Below, one piece after another: positions 36,133 through 48,830 of a stretch of DNA of 64,000 nt. The position numbers and the translations under genes were made by a program. The DNA is taken from contig MCGE01000008.1 of NCBI GenBank assembly GCA_002105175.1, forward strand, positions 682,001-746,000, in the 5' to 3' direction. The notes below the pieces were generated by a model. That model did no database searches. It was not told the origin of the DNA and saw only the letters and a list, made by a program, of their open reading frames with translations. Source of the stretch: Absidia repens. Taxonomy: Eukaryota > Mucoromycota > Mucoromycetes > Mucorales > Cunninghamellaceae. Within the stretch, counting starts at the first letter, position 1. Every line of letters begins with the position of its first letter.

Positions 36133-38909
36133 CTAGTCGTCAGTGGATGTGTCCTTCTTGGCTGTTGGAATCGTGGTGGTATCGACAGCATGATTTTCCT
36201 CTTCTTGTTGTTGTTGTTGTTGTTGTTGTTGCTGTTGCTGCTCCTGCTGCTGCTGCTGCTGCTGTGGTTGTGATTGTGGTTCCGACTGTTGCTCTGTTTC
36301 AGGAGTGGTGGTAGTATTTGCTGGTGGTGATGGGCCACTTGAGTCCGAAATTTCGAGAAGTCTAAAAAAAGAACGGTAATGAGAGGGGGGGGGAGGAGTC
36401 AGTCAGTAAAAGAGTTCTATACAATTGTCCATTTTTTCCGTAACTTACGTGTCCACTGATCGGTCCACATCGTTTTCATTAGCTTGTAAGATCATAAAGC
36501 ATACATCGGGTTCGACATTCGGGAACATGGTGATGATGGTTTTCAGATTGTCGTCAAAGATTTGGCGTGGATCAGGACCCTGAGGTAAAGGTGGTCGAGG
36601 CGGTAATGATGGCATGGCCGTATCGATGTGTGACGGATGTTGCTGTTGCTGTTGCTGCTGCTGTTGTTGTTGTTGTTGATAGTGTTGCTGTTGTTGTTGA
36701 TATTGTTGTTGTTCATGGTAGTATTGTTGACGCTGAGCTTCATCTTGATCTTGGCCTCCTTCACCCAAGCCTTGGATGATTTTCCCAACAAAGTTCAGAG
36801 GTTTCTGCATTGTTTTCTGTGCAAAACTGCTTCCCTTTTCTATAAAATTGGCGGCTTTGGCTGGATCGATCAAAGAAGGAGCTCCTTGGGACGAGTGTGA
36901 CGGGTGGACTGCATTTTCATAGTTGATTTTTTGCTTGTCTTGAGTAACATTGGGGCGTTCCTGTTTTAATTCTTGCATAGTGCGTTCAATATTTCTGCAT
37001 CAAAGAAGAATTATAACAATAATTAGAAATCGATTATGATATCCATCATCCTTATTCCCCACTCCTCCTCATTTTGTTTAGTATATTTACCTGTCAAATT
37101 CTTCTTGAGTAATGGACAATGATTTGGCTTCCATAGTTTCAATAAAGGATATGGCACCCATCTAAAATACATTTGTAAAAAATAAAGAAGGTTAGGCATA
37201 AGTCAAATGATATTCCTCCACAATGCTTACCAAGTTTGTAAGATAATAACCTGCCTCTGCTTGAAGGTGGTCAGGATTTCGGAAGCGAGAGATATATCTA
37301 GTACATATAAAATTTAGATGTGTTGGTAACAGCATAAAAGGTTTGAGTTGAAATGAATAAAAAACAATATGGATATGGACTTACTGGACATTGGACACCA
37401 GTCGGGGAGGATTTGCACGAATGACCACGTAGATCAACAGTGGCAAAAACTTGTCTGCACCACCTTCGCCATCATCCACATGCTTCATGAGACCAAAAAT
37501 AACCTTGCAGCAATTCAAAATACAAATCAGCTTATCGCGTGGCGCCTTATAGTTATTGATCTTCAAGAGTTCTATATATATACGTAAAAAGGAGTAAGTA
37601 TTGAATTGACAAACAAGCGCCTCTCCTCAATCTCCAAACCAGCCAATGAAGATGAATCTTTACCTGATTCTGCAAATGTCATAAACGATTCGTTATGTTC
37701 AGTTTCCGTAATATCCAAATGAGTTTCACGAATCCATCTGAAAATACTGATTTTTTGTTGTAAGATTTCGTCCCTTTCCTTGTCGTCAGTAGTGCTTGGC
37801 GTGAAGGTTCTATTAATTATCATTATAAGGTAGTCAGTTTCTTTTTCTTGCGTGCCGCACGAGTCGCTCCCTTCCCACTAGCTCCAAACACTTACGCATG
37901 GTATAATCGATTCATCACCAATTTTTCCATTCCTTCTTTTGCATTGTCGAATTCTTGTTCACTAGAGTATTTCCATACTTCACATTCGTGCATTTTGACG
38001 TAGATAAACTATGGTTGACGAATGACGATAAATATTAGTAAAAATCAAAATAAAGGAGAATTTGTCATGATTCTTTACATCTAAGAAGTCCTGAATGATT
38101 TTGATTTGCTCATTGACAGCCCAAGGTCGACGGTCGAATGCTTGTAAAAAACTATATGTAAGCAATCAAAAACGTCAATGTGTGTGTTTGTGTGTCAGTA
38201 CATGTACAGCTGCATAAAACAACAACAACCGCAATTTTACCTTTTGAAATATTTTGTGATAGGGTTCGCTTGACGTCGTCGCATTTGCCAAAGAAATTTG
38301 TTGAAATCGAATGGGACGTCAACAGGTGGAGGCAGTGGTTTGTCCACATTGGCTTGTTGAAGTTCGGCTATTGAGGTTCGTCTATCTTGGTCCTTGGAAG
38401 TAGTAGGTGAAGTCGGCGTTTCAGTAGTTGTTGCTGATTCTGACGCTTGGTCTACAAGTTCCAAAAACAAAAAACAAAAAGTAAACATATGCGTAAATAT
38501 ACTATAATTTCCCATGTATTACTATTACTACTTACCCTTAGAGTCCTTGCCATCAAATTGGTTGAAAATGTATTGGAGTTCTTTGTTTCGTGTTTCGCCG
38601 GTCTTGGCCTCTTGGTGTTCCTGTTGCTGATTCACGGGGCTGGTAGTATCAGATCTAAAGGATACATAGATGTATTCTATGAACCAAATGCATACTTGTT
38701 TTTATAATGATAAGACGTTTACCTGGAAGGAGGAGGAGTATCGTTCAAAAGATCATCTAGGTCTTCTTGGTGTTCTTGGCGTAAGGCATCTTTTTCGTTG
38801 ATATTGGTTTCATCGTAAGTGTCAAAGGAAGCTTTTTCGTCAAAGTCTTCCACTAGCCCATCAGTCGTCGCATCATGCTGAGATGAAGTTTTTTTTTATT
38901 AGGATCCAT
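36133..38909 (-). CDS. Vps9-domain Rab5-family GEF with C-terminal CUE domain
   Basis: Eleven coding exons from 38877 (or 38909) down to 36133, about 640-650 residues. The VPS9 domain reads FIYVKMHECEVWKYSS, QQKISIFRWI, then GADKFLPLLIYVVIRANPP, the conserved Asp region, and EAGYYLTNLMGAISFIE with the conserved Tyr. Near the C-terminus IFDDNLKTIITMFPNVEP is the start of a CUE ubiquitin-binding domain (MFP motif, then DTLLEIS). This is the domain set of yeast Vps9, which activates Vps21/Ypt51 in vacuolar sorting. Two polyGln tracts flank the CUE domain. The 5' end is doubtful: the ATG at 38909 is out of frame with exon 1 unless one A is added to its A9 run; otherwise CTCAG at 38878-38882 is an acceptor for an unseen first exon. 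Confidence 0.9.
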
Positions 38910-39267
38910 AATAAATTGTATCAAAAGGGAAAAATAAAAATAAAAATAAAAAAAAAGCTGAAAGAGATAAACAAGATTTGTGTGGCCTGAGGAATGAATA
39001 TATAAATTGAACCGAATGAATCGGAATTTGTAATTCGGGCAGAATGACCGCCAGACATCACTGCCTAGAGTGTGATTCATCATCATTATATTCACGTGAA
39101 CCAACACACCGATACTCTCAACTATCATTCATCATATATAATTCAGACAAGTCAGCAATTTTTTATTAAAAATATTTCATTGAAAAAAATAATAAATCAA
39201 TATGAGAGGTGTGAGTGTGGATGTGAGTGTAAAAATAGGGGAGTGGTTATAAGCTAAGCGTAACTTA
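38910..39267. other. intergenic, Vps9 promoter
   Basis: AT-rich region between the ACBP stop and the Vps9 start, both on the minus strand. The T/A-rich run just before 38909 looks like the pyrimidine-type promoter of this genome on the minus strand. Nothing else seen. Confidence 0.5.
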
Positions 39268-39783
39268 TTAGTTCTTGAGCTTTTGAACAAGGGCAATGTA
39301 TTGCTTTTCAGCATCTTCTTGGCTGGTACCTAAAAAAATGGAAGAAATACAGAAATCAATACTTGTAAGCTTCATTCACCAACTTCTTTCTATTTTTCTA
39401 TTAAAGTATCTACGAACCCTTGATCTTAGTCCAGGCATCCCACTTGGCCTTGCCCTTCATATCAAAGACACCAGGGCGATCTATACAATTACGCGTGAGA
39501 AAATAGCGATAACAAAAAAAAACAGGTCAGTTTTAGCATAATAAATACACAGCACCCTTGATCGATCCACTTACCGGTAGTGTTGTCACCAACGGTAGCT
39601 TGCTTGAAAAGAGCGTACAATTCCAAAAGGACATCGTTGGAAGGAGTTTGAGCAAGCGTCTTGACTTCTTCAGCAGCAGTGTTAAATTCCTATAGAAAAC
39701 AAAAGGGGTAATTACAAAGATGCTTTTATAAATAGAGAAGTGACAACTTTTTTTTTGGTTTTTTTTCTTACAGCAGAGGGCAT
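39268..39783 (-). CDS. acyl-CoA-binding protein
   Basis: Four exons, 39783-39772 (12 nt, MPSA), 39689-39575, 39480-39418 and 39329-39268, give 83 residues, close to the family norm of about 86. Motifs: [31 protein letters not shown] with the ligand-binding Lys/Trp positions, and the last helix [13 protein letters not shown]. It binds long-chain acyl-CoA in the cytosol and buffers it for lipid synthesis. The third intron uses the less common donor GTTCGT. Exon 1 is too short for most gene finders. Divergent to the aminopeptidase gene. Confidence 0.95.
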
Positions 39784-40241
39784 GATTGTATATTTAGATG
39801 AGGAATAGATAAAAAGAAAAGAAGAAAAGGGAAGCCGTCAGAAAAACAAAATACGTCCTTTTAAAACACAGGAAAGGTCACACAAAAATCAACCCTAACC
39901 CAACATTTGGATGACAAAACACTTTCCCTGTTTGGATGATTATGATTGGGCCAAGACAAAAAATAAAAGAAAACATCATGCAATCATGTTTGAAACGCAC
40001 CATTGCCTTTCTTTTTCACAATCTCTCAGTATAATATATATTTTTATAATCTTATTGATTCTGTACCTGTGGAACTCTTTTTCACTACGAAAAACATGTG
40101 ATGGTGAGTCAAGGCGAATTTCACGCTACTGGCAAAAATGGCAACTAGTGTCGGCCTTTGAAATTCTTGGAAAGCGACAGGGATTTCTTTTGTTTTTTAT
40201 GCTTTTCGTTTTGACCACGCTTTTCTTTTTGACTTCAAAAT
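39784..40241. promoter_or_regulatory. divergent promoter, ACBP / aminopeptidase
   Basis: 458 bp between divergent starts. Contains CCCTAACCC-like sequence at about 39892-39902 on the plus strand and pyrimidine-rich tracts (CTTTCTTTTTC). No gene supported in it. Confidence 0.5.
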
Positions 40242-42319
40242 ATGATGCTTTCAAAACTAGGTATAGGAGAAAAAAAAAACATTCAATCTTTATATAACAC
40301 TAATCAACTTTTTATCTTTTATCCTTGATAGCCAAGAAACCACCAAGTCACCAATGGCGCGCACTCACAGCAGTTTCTGCATGCTATCAAAGAAGTGTCA
40401 AATTGCCTTATGCCAAGCGCACTTTTTTTTCGGCCGCTTTGAACCATAAAACCAAAAGTCAAGAAAGTCTTCCTCGCTCTTATGGTCAACCAACACCTAT
40501 GACGCACCCGGAACTGATGAAGAAGGGCGAAGGTAACAAGATAGTCAATGCAAAGTGACGTGTTTTATCATACGTGTATGATTGAGAAGGGATGTTCGTC
40601 TATACTAAACTCTTTCTCCCATAGTGACCCCGGGAATACCTGCAGTAGAATTTGAAAGACGTCGATCCAATTTGATGAAGTCTTTACCTGAAGGAAGTGT
40701 GGTGATTAGTACTGGCTACGGAACTCGATACATGACCAACAATATATTCTATCCATTCCATCAAAACACAGACTTTTGGTATTTGACTGGCTTCAACGAA
40801 CCTGATGCTGCTGTTATCTTAGGTAATTTGCGGAGGGAAGGATTATACTGTTTATCACGGATTACTGCTAAGCAACTTACACACATTGTTACATAGAAAA
40901 AAACGAGTCCTCCAAAGGGTACAAACAAATCATGTTTGTGAACCCCAAAAATGCTCATGCTGAACTATGGGATGGTCCAAGGACAGGTACTGAAGGCTGC
41001 AAAGAACTTTTCGGTGCTGACGAGGTAAGGATGTCAATATCAAACAAAAGGACGTGAACGTAGCCGATAAATTCCAATGGATTTCGTATTGACTCGGTAC
41101 TTTTTGCATTAGGCATACGACAATACACGATTCAAGTCCTTCTTTCATGATGCATTGACAGCAACTCATCTATTTGTGGACAAACCCAATGGCTTCCCCA
41201 CTCTACTCGCTAATGAATCTGGGAAGGAGCTTGTCGCTACAGGTAAAGGATTGGCTTGAGTTAGGGTAGGGGACGCGCTCTTTGAAGCCAAGTAAACTTA
41301 CACCCGGTTTATCAATAGGTTTGAAGATCAAGGCCATCAAACCCTTATCGACACTGGTGCAAGAATTAAGACTCATCAAAAGTGATTACGAATTGGATCT
41401 TATGAAGGAATCGGGAAAAATCAGCTCAAAGGCGTTCGTGGAATCAATGAAATGGACTAAGCCTGGTTACACTGAAGCACAGTTATGGGCAAAACTGGAC
41501 TTTGAATGCCGTATGCGTGGATCTAGTATGTTGGCTTATGTACCTGTAGTGGCAGGTGGCTCCAATGCTCTATCCATGCATTATGTACGGAATGATATGG
41601 AAATGCACGATAATCAACTTGTCTTGGTGGATGGTGGTGGTGAATACAATGGCTACGCAAGCGATATTACGCGAACATGGCCTATCAATGGTACCTTTAC
41701 TGAACCCCAACGTGAATTATATCAAGTCGTTCTCAATGTCAACAAAGCATGCATCAAGGTACGTACCTGCTCACGAAGTTGAAAAAAAAAGAGGGAAAAA
41801 GAACCGGCTCTTTCAATTGACACCTATTACCTTTTACATATGCCTTATTAGTTGTGTACCGAAGTCAGCAACATGTCCTTAAATGATATACACAATGCCT
41901 CTGTGAAATACATGAAAGAAGAACTTCAAAAAATTGGCTTTTCGACCAGCACTTGGGTAAGACGAACAAAGAAAAAAAAAAAGGACCGAATACACAAATT
42001 CAACAAATACATCCTAAATTTTATCATTTTGTAGGAATTGGAACGTACTTTGTATCCTCATCATGTTGGTCATTATCTCGGATTGGATGTGCACGATATT
42101 TATGATATTACCCGGGCGAAAAAACTGCGAAAAAATATGGTGGTGACAATAGAACCTGGTTTGTATGTACCTTATGATGATCGTTTTCCTGCGAAATATC
42201 AAGGCATTGGTATCAGAATTGAAGACAATGTGGTGATCGGAACTTCGGACCCCTATGTGTTAACCTCCAACGCCCCCAAAGAAATTGTAGATGTGGAATT
42301 CTGTTGTAACAACAACTGA
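40242..42319 (+). CDS. mitochondrial Xaa-Pro aminopeptidase (Icp55 / XPNPEP3 type)
   Basis: Eight exons (40242-40260, 40332-40532, 40625-40822, 40897-41024, 41113-41242, 41319-41758, 41852-41956, 42035-42319) give 501 residues. The 19-nt first exon, MMLSKL, joined across a 71-nt intron, supplies the only in-frame ATG and makes a basic, Ser/Ala-rich mitochondrial presequence. The M24 metallopeptidase core has its five metal ligands: VDGGGEYNGYASDITRTW (two Asp), HHVGHYLGLDVHD (His), VTIEPGLY (Glu) and GIRIEDNV (Glu). The N-terminal domain has TDFWYLTGF and the RRSNLM start. Yeast Icp55 trims one residue from imported precursors after MPP cleavage. Poly(A) signal about 42449-42454. Confidence 0.93.
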
Positions 42320-42789
42320 TAGTAGTAGTAGATAGATAGTATCCTTCCCGTTTCCCCTATTGACATTATTCTTACTAGTGTAGTAGATGCCGCTCCTCTT
42401 ACCTTCGTCTCCTTTTATTTTTTTATTTTTTTTACACAACTTGTATATAATAAAAATTTACTTCACAAATCATTCTTCTTTATTGATCTTTATCATTGCC
42501 ATGGCTATATTTATTCCTTTATGATATTGACATTTCTATTAAATGTATTATAGCAGGCCACACTCCTTTTTTTAACTGTATAGATTGATCTAATAAAAAG
42601 TCTTAATAAAACTATATGGTATGACTTTGTATGCGCAATTATACTACTGCGCACAAAGAAAAACAAAAATAAAGCAGAAAATGAGTTGTATATATAGTGT
42701 GAGCAAGTAGTCATGGCTAAGCTAGTAAGTAATTTAAAATATTATATAGCGGTAGCTACACACGCAGCACGACATACATGAAATTTATG

Positions 42790-43620
42790 ATTGACCTAAC
42801 AGGAATATAACTGCGATTGATACCAAGTGGTTGAAGACTGGCAACCAGTTTTTAGGATAAAATGAGAAAAAGTAATAATGGTCGGTGAATTAGAGGTAGG
42901 GCGTTCACAAAACAGCTACAATAGCGATACTGTTTACTATAGGGTGGGTCAGAGTATGATTAATGGAAAACGTATTTTATTGGAGCTTGCGGGTAAATAC
43001 TAAACTATAGGTGAGAGGTTCACTATGACAAGGTACTTATCGGAAAAATCTATTAGAGGAATAATGAGGGAGACTGATGTGAGCCTTAAAGAATTGTCGA
43101 CACTGATATAAAGGAATGATTGTAAAATGGGGACTAATATACTGTACAAGCAAGCAATACATGAAAAATACTAAATATTTTATTGAGACACATCATTAGT
43201 GTGGACTGCACAAGATAGGAAAAGAGACCACTTAGACATTTTTCATTAAAGCAAGTAAAAAAAAAAAATGACGACTTTTATTTTAAAATATGGACAAACT
43301 GGTACTAAACTAAGCTAATGAAGACTCTAAAGCACCAACTAATGGTGGGCTCTAAATCCGGAATCCAAAATGAAAGGGTTTCCCCATGCATCTTGTAATC
43401 CCTGAGCTGAAAACCCGTCTAAACTAGTCCTGTCACTAATATAAGATCACCATAACCTCAAAAATGTTGAATGATGAAGAAAAAAAAAAAGGAGAAGAAA
43501 AAAGAAAATGAAAAGAAAGGGTAAAAAAAAATAGAACTGAGCAAAAATAAACATTCACGTGGGCGGGAATTGAACTGTTTTCATTGGATGAAGTCCCTGA
43601 TGGTCTACTTCTCATTTCAG
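42790..43620 (-). repeat. dispersed repeat family, minus-strand copy
   Basis: On the minus strand: head AGTTCAATTCCCGCCCACG (43578-43556), which matches a tRNA B box, CACGTGAATG, a pyrimidine tract (43545-43465), core TAGTTTAGACGGGTTTTCAG, GGGGAAACCCTTTCATTTTG, GAGTCTTCATTAGCTTAG, and tail blocks such as TATTGTAGCTGTTTTGTGAA near 42920. Most intact minus-strand member. Confidence 0.8.
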
Positions 43621-43829
43621 TAACCACCGTTATTCAACATTCATATAACGATTACCCTCATCTTTTGAGGCCATTGCAGATAAGATGGAGCAATTTAGTC
43701 TAGCTTAGTTGTACCGTCAACATAGTAATAACTTGCCCCTTACAGCTGGGTAGCTTACCTTCTTTATTCTACAGCAATGTACCCCCCCCGCACCCCACAT
43801 ATTTCACAGTCATCCACACACACTTCTAA

Positions 43830-43960
43830 TTGCCTCGGGTTGAGATTTATGTGCCATAGTATTATCATTAAACTAATTTAGTATAGTTTTCATAACCATG
43901 ATTTTAATCTGAATAAAATATACCTTGTCTTTTCGCTTTTACAACTTCTATCATACATTT
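43830..43960 (+). repeat. fragment of dispersed repeat, plus strand
   Basis: TAATTTAGTATAGTTTTCAT, then TCTGAATAAAATATACC near 43910 and CTTTTACAACTTC, matching the middle of the repeat (core end plus first tail unit). It lies 0.2 kb from an oppositely oriented copy. Confidence 0.5.
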
Positions 43961-44529
43961 ACATAGTCTATCTTTTTGATTGGGTACACCCCCATCGTAC
44001 AATGCATGTGCGAGTAGAAAAAATGCCCATGGTGGAGGCATGAAAAAAGTAGAGTAAAAGAAATATAAAAACATGATGATTGAAGCGCACTGGAGGGTAT
44101 TTTTGTTTATCTACAGAAGATTCCTTTTCCGGTTTACTATCATATTACGTAGTTAAATATTTTATTGAAAGCAAATATCCCTAACAGTTTCCGAGAGACC
44201 CCCGTCTTTTTACGTTCCTGCTAAACTGCACCATGTATTTAGCTATACTATATCATACATTATGGAGGAAATTCTTTTCTTCAATTTTTTCGTTTAACAG
44301 TGCTGTACCTCTATGTATCCACTAATGATTTTACCATATAAATTACTATCATATTGATCCTCAAGCGTTCAAAAAAGTACGTGGAGTTCATACATAATTG
44401 TATAAAATGATAGACTTTATTAAAAAATATATATATTCAAATGTAATAAGCTAAACTAAAATAAACTACATATGTTCAATCAAATCATTAACTGATATAT
44501 AAAGCTAATCTACCCAAAAGCTCAGCCCT

Positions 44530-44561
<32 letters not shown>

Positions 44562-44571
44562 ATATAGCAAG
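43961..44571. other. intergenic, no gene seen
   Basis: AT-rich, with a copy on the minus strand of the short hairpin-like motif (about 44131-44168) and a 26-A run at 44531-44556 just after the Dus3 stop. Confidence 0.5.
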
Positions 44572-47500
44572 TTAGTCAACGGAATTGTGGACCGTTTCAT
44601 TGTGTTTTACCTCGAAGGAATTGGCCTTGTGTTTAGGTACAAATTGGAAGTCGTCAGGAGCCGGGCCTAATAATCGCTCACTACAATACCAGGTTTCAAC
44701 ATGAATGAATATCTTTTCTGTTTTTCATAGGATGACCGCCGTCTATATGCTTTCCCCCAGTACTTACGTCAATTTCACCCAATCAGCAGCTTTAGGACTA
44801 GCCATCAAGCTTTCGAGTTCGTCACGTCCAACAAAGGGAGGGGCACGTTCATTGATTTTTTGAGGATATACTTCCAAAAGACCAATAGGAATGTATCTAC
44901 AATAATATGAATTGGATTAATTCCCAAGAATGGATAAAAAACAAAACATTCACTTTTTAGTGTACCTATAAAGGAAGGATTGCCATTCACAGAGGAATCG
45001 TCTAGTAGTATTGACACCCTAGTAATCAAAATAAAACAAATTAACTGACAATTCGATGATAGCATTTGTGAAGCTTTTATACCTGACTATCAGATCCCCA
45101 ATGCTCCAATCCATAGTTACAGAAATTCTTCAGCATGTCAAATCGTTCTCGCGACGAAATATCCCAGTGACGTTGCGTCTTGATTTCATCGAATAACCAT
45201 GGCTTGATTAACGCACCTCTAAATCGGTTATATAAAAATAAAAAAAAAGGGAGTTTGTGAATAAGTGTGAGATATTATATTGCCTTCTAGTTCAGGTTCT
45301 TACCGGCCGACCATCACACCATCAATTCCCGCTTCTTGTTTGTGGCGGTTGTAATCTTCATAACTAAGGACATCACCATTACCATAGAGCTTCATAGTAC
45401 TTGTGTGCTTCTTTACTTCAGCGATATAATTCCAGTCGGCCAGTTTGGTATAACGTTGCATACGAGATCGGCCATGAATCTAAAGGAATGAAAACAACAA
45501 CGACGCGGTTCATTAGTACATATTTTACTTTCTTTTTCTTTTTCTTCTTGATTCACTTACAGTTCCTAGGGGAATATTCTACAAAGATAATAATTCATTG
45601 AAGGTGTTAATAAGCAATTCATCCACTTGATGTTGATTCATCTTACCAGTTCTTCAAATCGAGGAATCAACTTGTCAGCCACAGGAGAGCCTTCCTTGAC
45701 ACCCATTCGAAACTTGACAGTGATTGGAATATCCGTAACCCGTTGCATTCCTTTGAGCATTTTTGACATCTTGCCTCTATGTTCAATCAAAGCAGACCCG
45801 CCACCCTATAATACAAACAGTTCATCAATATCATATCTTCCCGTATCTCCCGTGTATTGTGCGACTTACGTGTGAGAAAACAAGATCAATAGGACATCCC
45901 ATATTCAAATCAATAAAATCTACATCCACTTCATTATTGAGGACTTCACAGGCTTTTACTACTTGACCAATTTTGGAGCCACAAACCTAATTAATATAGG
46001 GTGAAGATAAGTACAAAAGAGCTATTATTATTCATTTCTTTTATCAATCCTACCTGGATACCGAAAATATCTTCAGATACATGCCGTTTCGTCAATGCCC
46101 ATTCTGATTGTTGACCTTGTAATAAATTTGGTGACATCGCCATTTCACCACAAGTGATATCCACACCAAAGCCTTTACAGATACGTCGGAAAGGAAGATT
46201 GCCCACCTATATGAATAATAATTTTGCATTACGTTTGAGTCTATTTTCCATCAAGTACACCATGCCTATATATATTATATCAAATCATTACCGTTGTTAA
46301 AGGAGCCAGGTATGTTTTGTCGCTAAAGTCAATGAGCTAAAAGAACCAATATTGCAAGGACGTCAGAGAGGATAACACCACTTTTTTTCTCTCTTTCTCA
46401 GTTGGTGTATTGTCCATTTTTACCTTTCTGTATTTCGTATCGATTGGGCCAATAGGAGTATGTGCTTCGGAGGTTCCATTCACTTCATTCAAAGCGGGGA
46501 CATCGTTCTCCGTAGATGTTTCAGTGACCTTGGCCTGTCCATCCTCCAACTTTTCCTTTTTGACCGCCACATCCGCGATGTATTCTTCCATGCTTCGTGG
46601 TGGTTGTCCTTCATGCTTTCGTTTACGATTGTCATCTTTGTATTCGTTCTCTACCTTGTAGTACGCATCGACTTCCTTCATGTATTCGTCTGATTTGGGG
46701 AATGCATACTATAGTAATAACGCAAAATATAAGTATCATTCTTCATTTCTTATTTCATTTCTCTCCTTTTATCCCCCATCCCTCTTTCCAGTGTCTTTGT
46801 TACTTACAGTTCTTTTCGATAATGCCCTTTGACTTTCGGCAGAGATCCCATTTTTGGTATATACAGGGTTTTGCGCAACCAACTAGGATATCACAAGAAG
46901 AAGAAAAAAAAAATCAGAGATCGTATACAGTCAGTGTCTAGTGGAGTTCCCTTATTATCCATAAACCAAACAAAACTTACTTCTTCATTGATCACCAATT
47001 TCCTGTTTTCATCCAAATGAGCATTTAAGAATCGACACTTGTACCCACGTTGGCACCTGTATATTGATAAAAATAAAATAAAAAAGGAGTTGAGAATATG
47101 AACCGCCATCATCATACCGTTTGACTTACTTCCCAAACAAATCGAATTGGACACATTGATTGCCCAAGTCAGCGGGCTTTTCCTTCAAATAAGCTTCCAG
47201 GTCATGAGAAAAGCGGCAACTAAAAAGAGCGATTGATCAGGATGTGTGAGTATTATTACTGTCAATCAAACCATTGTAAGCTTACCTTTCACCAAAGGTA
47301 CATTCTTTGCCAATAGCAACTGAGTTACAAATCTACATTGACAAAAGAAGAGAGGAAAAGAATGAGTGAGACTTCCATAGTAGTACGCTTGTTTTAGCAG
47401 TAAAAGTATTTCATGCTTACCTTGATGTCTTCTTCAATGCGCTTTTTGCCACGACTACCCTTGTTAGCACCCCGTTCGTTGCGAGGCTTTTTACCCCCTC

Positions 47501-47881
47501 TATCGTCCTATTATAGCGCAAAGGGAGAAGTTCAGAGTGAATAGATTGCCTCCCCCACCCTCCCTCCTGTTGTTTTATGGAGATTGTGTTCTGCATATGC
47601 ACCGTATTCGCATACTTACACTCTTAAACTTTCCACCTTCGGCAGCATCATCGTCACCGAATACACCAGAGGCCGTGGTCTCGTCGACTTCGTTTTCTTC
47701 GAACCAGCGCTCTTTCCGGAATCTAATGAGAATGAAGTAAATAAATTAAAACATTCACCATCCAATTGTCTAAACACTATCGTCTCGATCGAGTTGCTGT
47801 CGTTGTTGTGGTTGTTATAAAATCTTACTCATTTTTAATGGGAGCTACACCAGGTCTGTGTTCATATGTCTTTGTTTCCAT
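44572..47881 (-). CDS. tRNA-dihydrouridine(47) synthase, Dus3
   Basis: About 18 small exons from 47881 ([17 protein letters not shown]) down to 44572 (HNSVD stop). Two N-terminal CCCH-type fingers: [19 protein letters not shown] (C-x8-C-x5-C-x3-H) and [18 protein letters not shown] with its His two positions late. A charged linker leads to the TIM-barrel DUS domain: [40 protein letters not shown] with the catalytic Cys, [49 protein letters not shown]. The enzyme reduces U47 in the variable loop of cytosolic tRNAs using FMN and NADPH. One exon is only 18 nt (45561-45578, NIPLGT). All catalytic motifs are intact. The Dus3 type, not Dus1/2/4, is shown by the zinc fingers. Confidence 0.93.
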
Positions 47882-48830
47882 TGTTGCGGATATAAGAGAT
47901 AAAGGGTAACGGAAAATGGGCAATGGCTATTTTTTTAAATTAAAAAAAAAATTATAGCATTGACATGACAAGCCACAGAAACTGAGAAAATGATTGGACA
48001 GCGTTGGTTCAATCGGATTTGTGCATATCGTATGCCAAACCGTCCAGCCGTTTTTTTTCAGGTACGCTTCTGTTGCCCTTTCCCTCGATTATGGAGGGAG
48101 TTGGAGAAGATTACATACAAACGATTTAAATACGAGTGCTTATGCTAAAACATAATAAAAAAAATGAAGACTAATATTGCTACTCGGCCTAAAACTCAAC
48201 CAATTTTGTCAGGTTAACCTTACCAAATCCAGACTATATGAATATAACCGTAGTACAAGAGCCTATGCGCTTTGTCTCAGCATGGTACCCACTTTCCCCA
48301 CATCATATAAACTTCATAGTATTATTCGCTCCCGGATACTCTGATACATTTGACATCAAATACTCCCATTATATCATATAAGGATACAACTCGTTTATTT
48401 GACAAAAACACGCACACTCAAGTAATCTCATTGATTTGTGTCCTGCCTATTATCTTGCTACACTCAATTCCTCTCACTATCAGCATCCAATCAATCGATT
48501 CCATGCTATCGACACAACAACTAAATAACACCATATCCTATTACTATTGTACACCTTTAATCCCTCCGTCATTATAAACATCCATGCTACCCACACCACT
48601 GAAAATCATCCCAAATGCCCCAAACAACAACACTTCTTTAAATTACGGTATTTCCAATTTTGACAGCTGCAAGGCATGTCAGAGTGTTTATTATACAAAA
48701 GATTGATGCTAATCTAAATGATGAGATATATAAAACAAAGCAAAAAGCTAAGCAAATCTAAAAATGGATGACTAAAATTAAAAAAAGTAAAAATGTCAAT
48801 GGAGAAGATAGGATGGGAGGGGGGGGAGGT
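47882..48830. other. intergenic with one orphan exon-like frame
   Basis: Divergent flank of Dus3 and 3' flank of the Era gene. At 47990-48061 an ATG opens 24 codons rich in Arg (MIGQRWFNRICAYRMPNRPA) ending exactly at CAG|GTACGC, a splice donor; no second exon could be found. The rest is AT-rich with no recognised feature. Confidence 0.4.

Noticed and set aside
39892..39902. CCCTAACCC, telomere-like
   Set aside because: Single occurrence inside a promoter, not an array.
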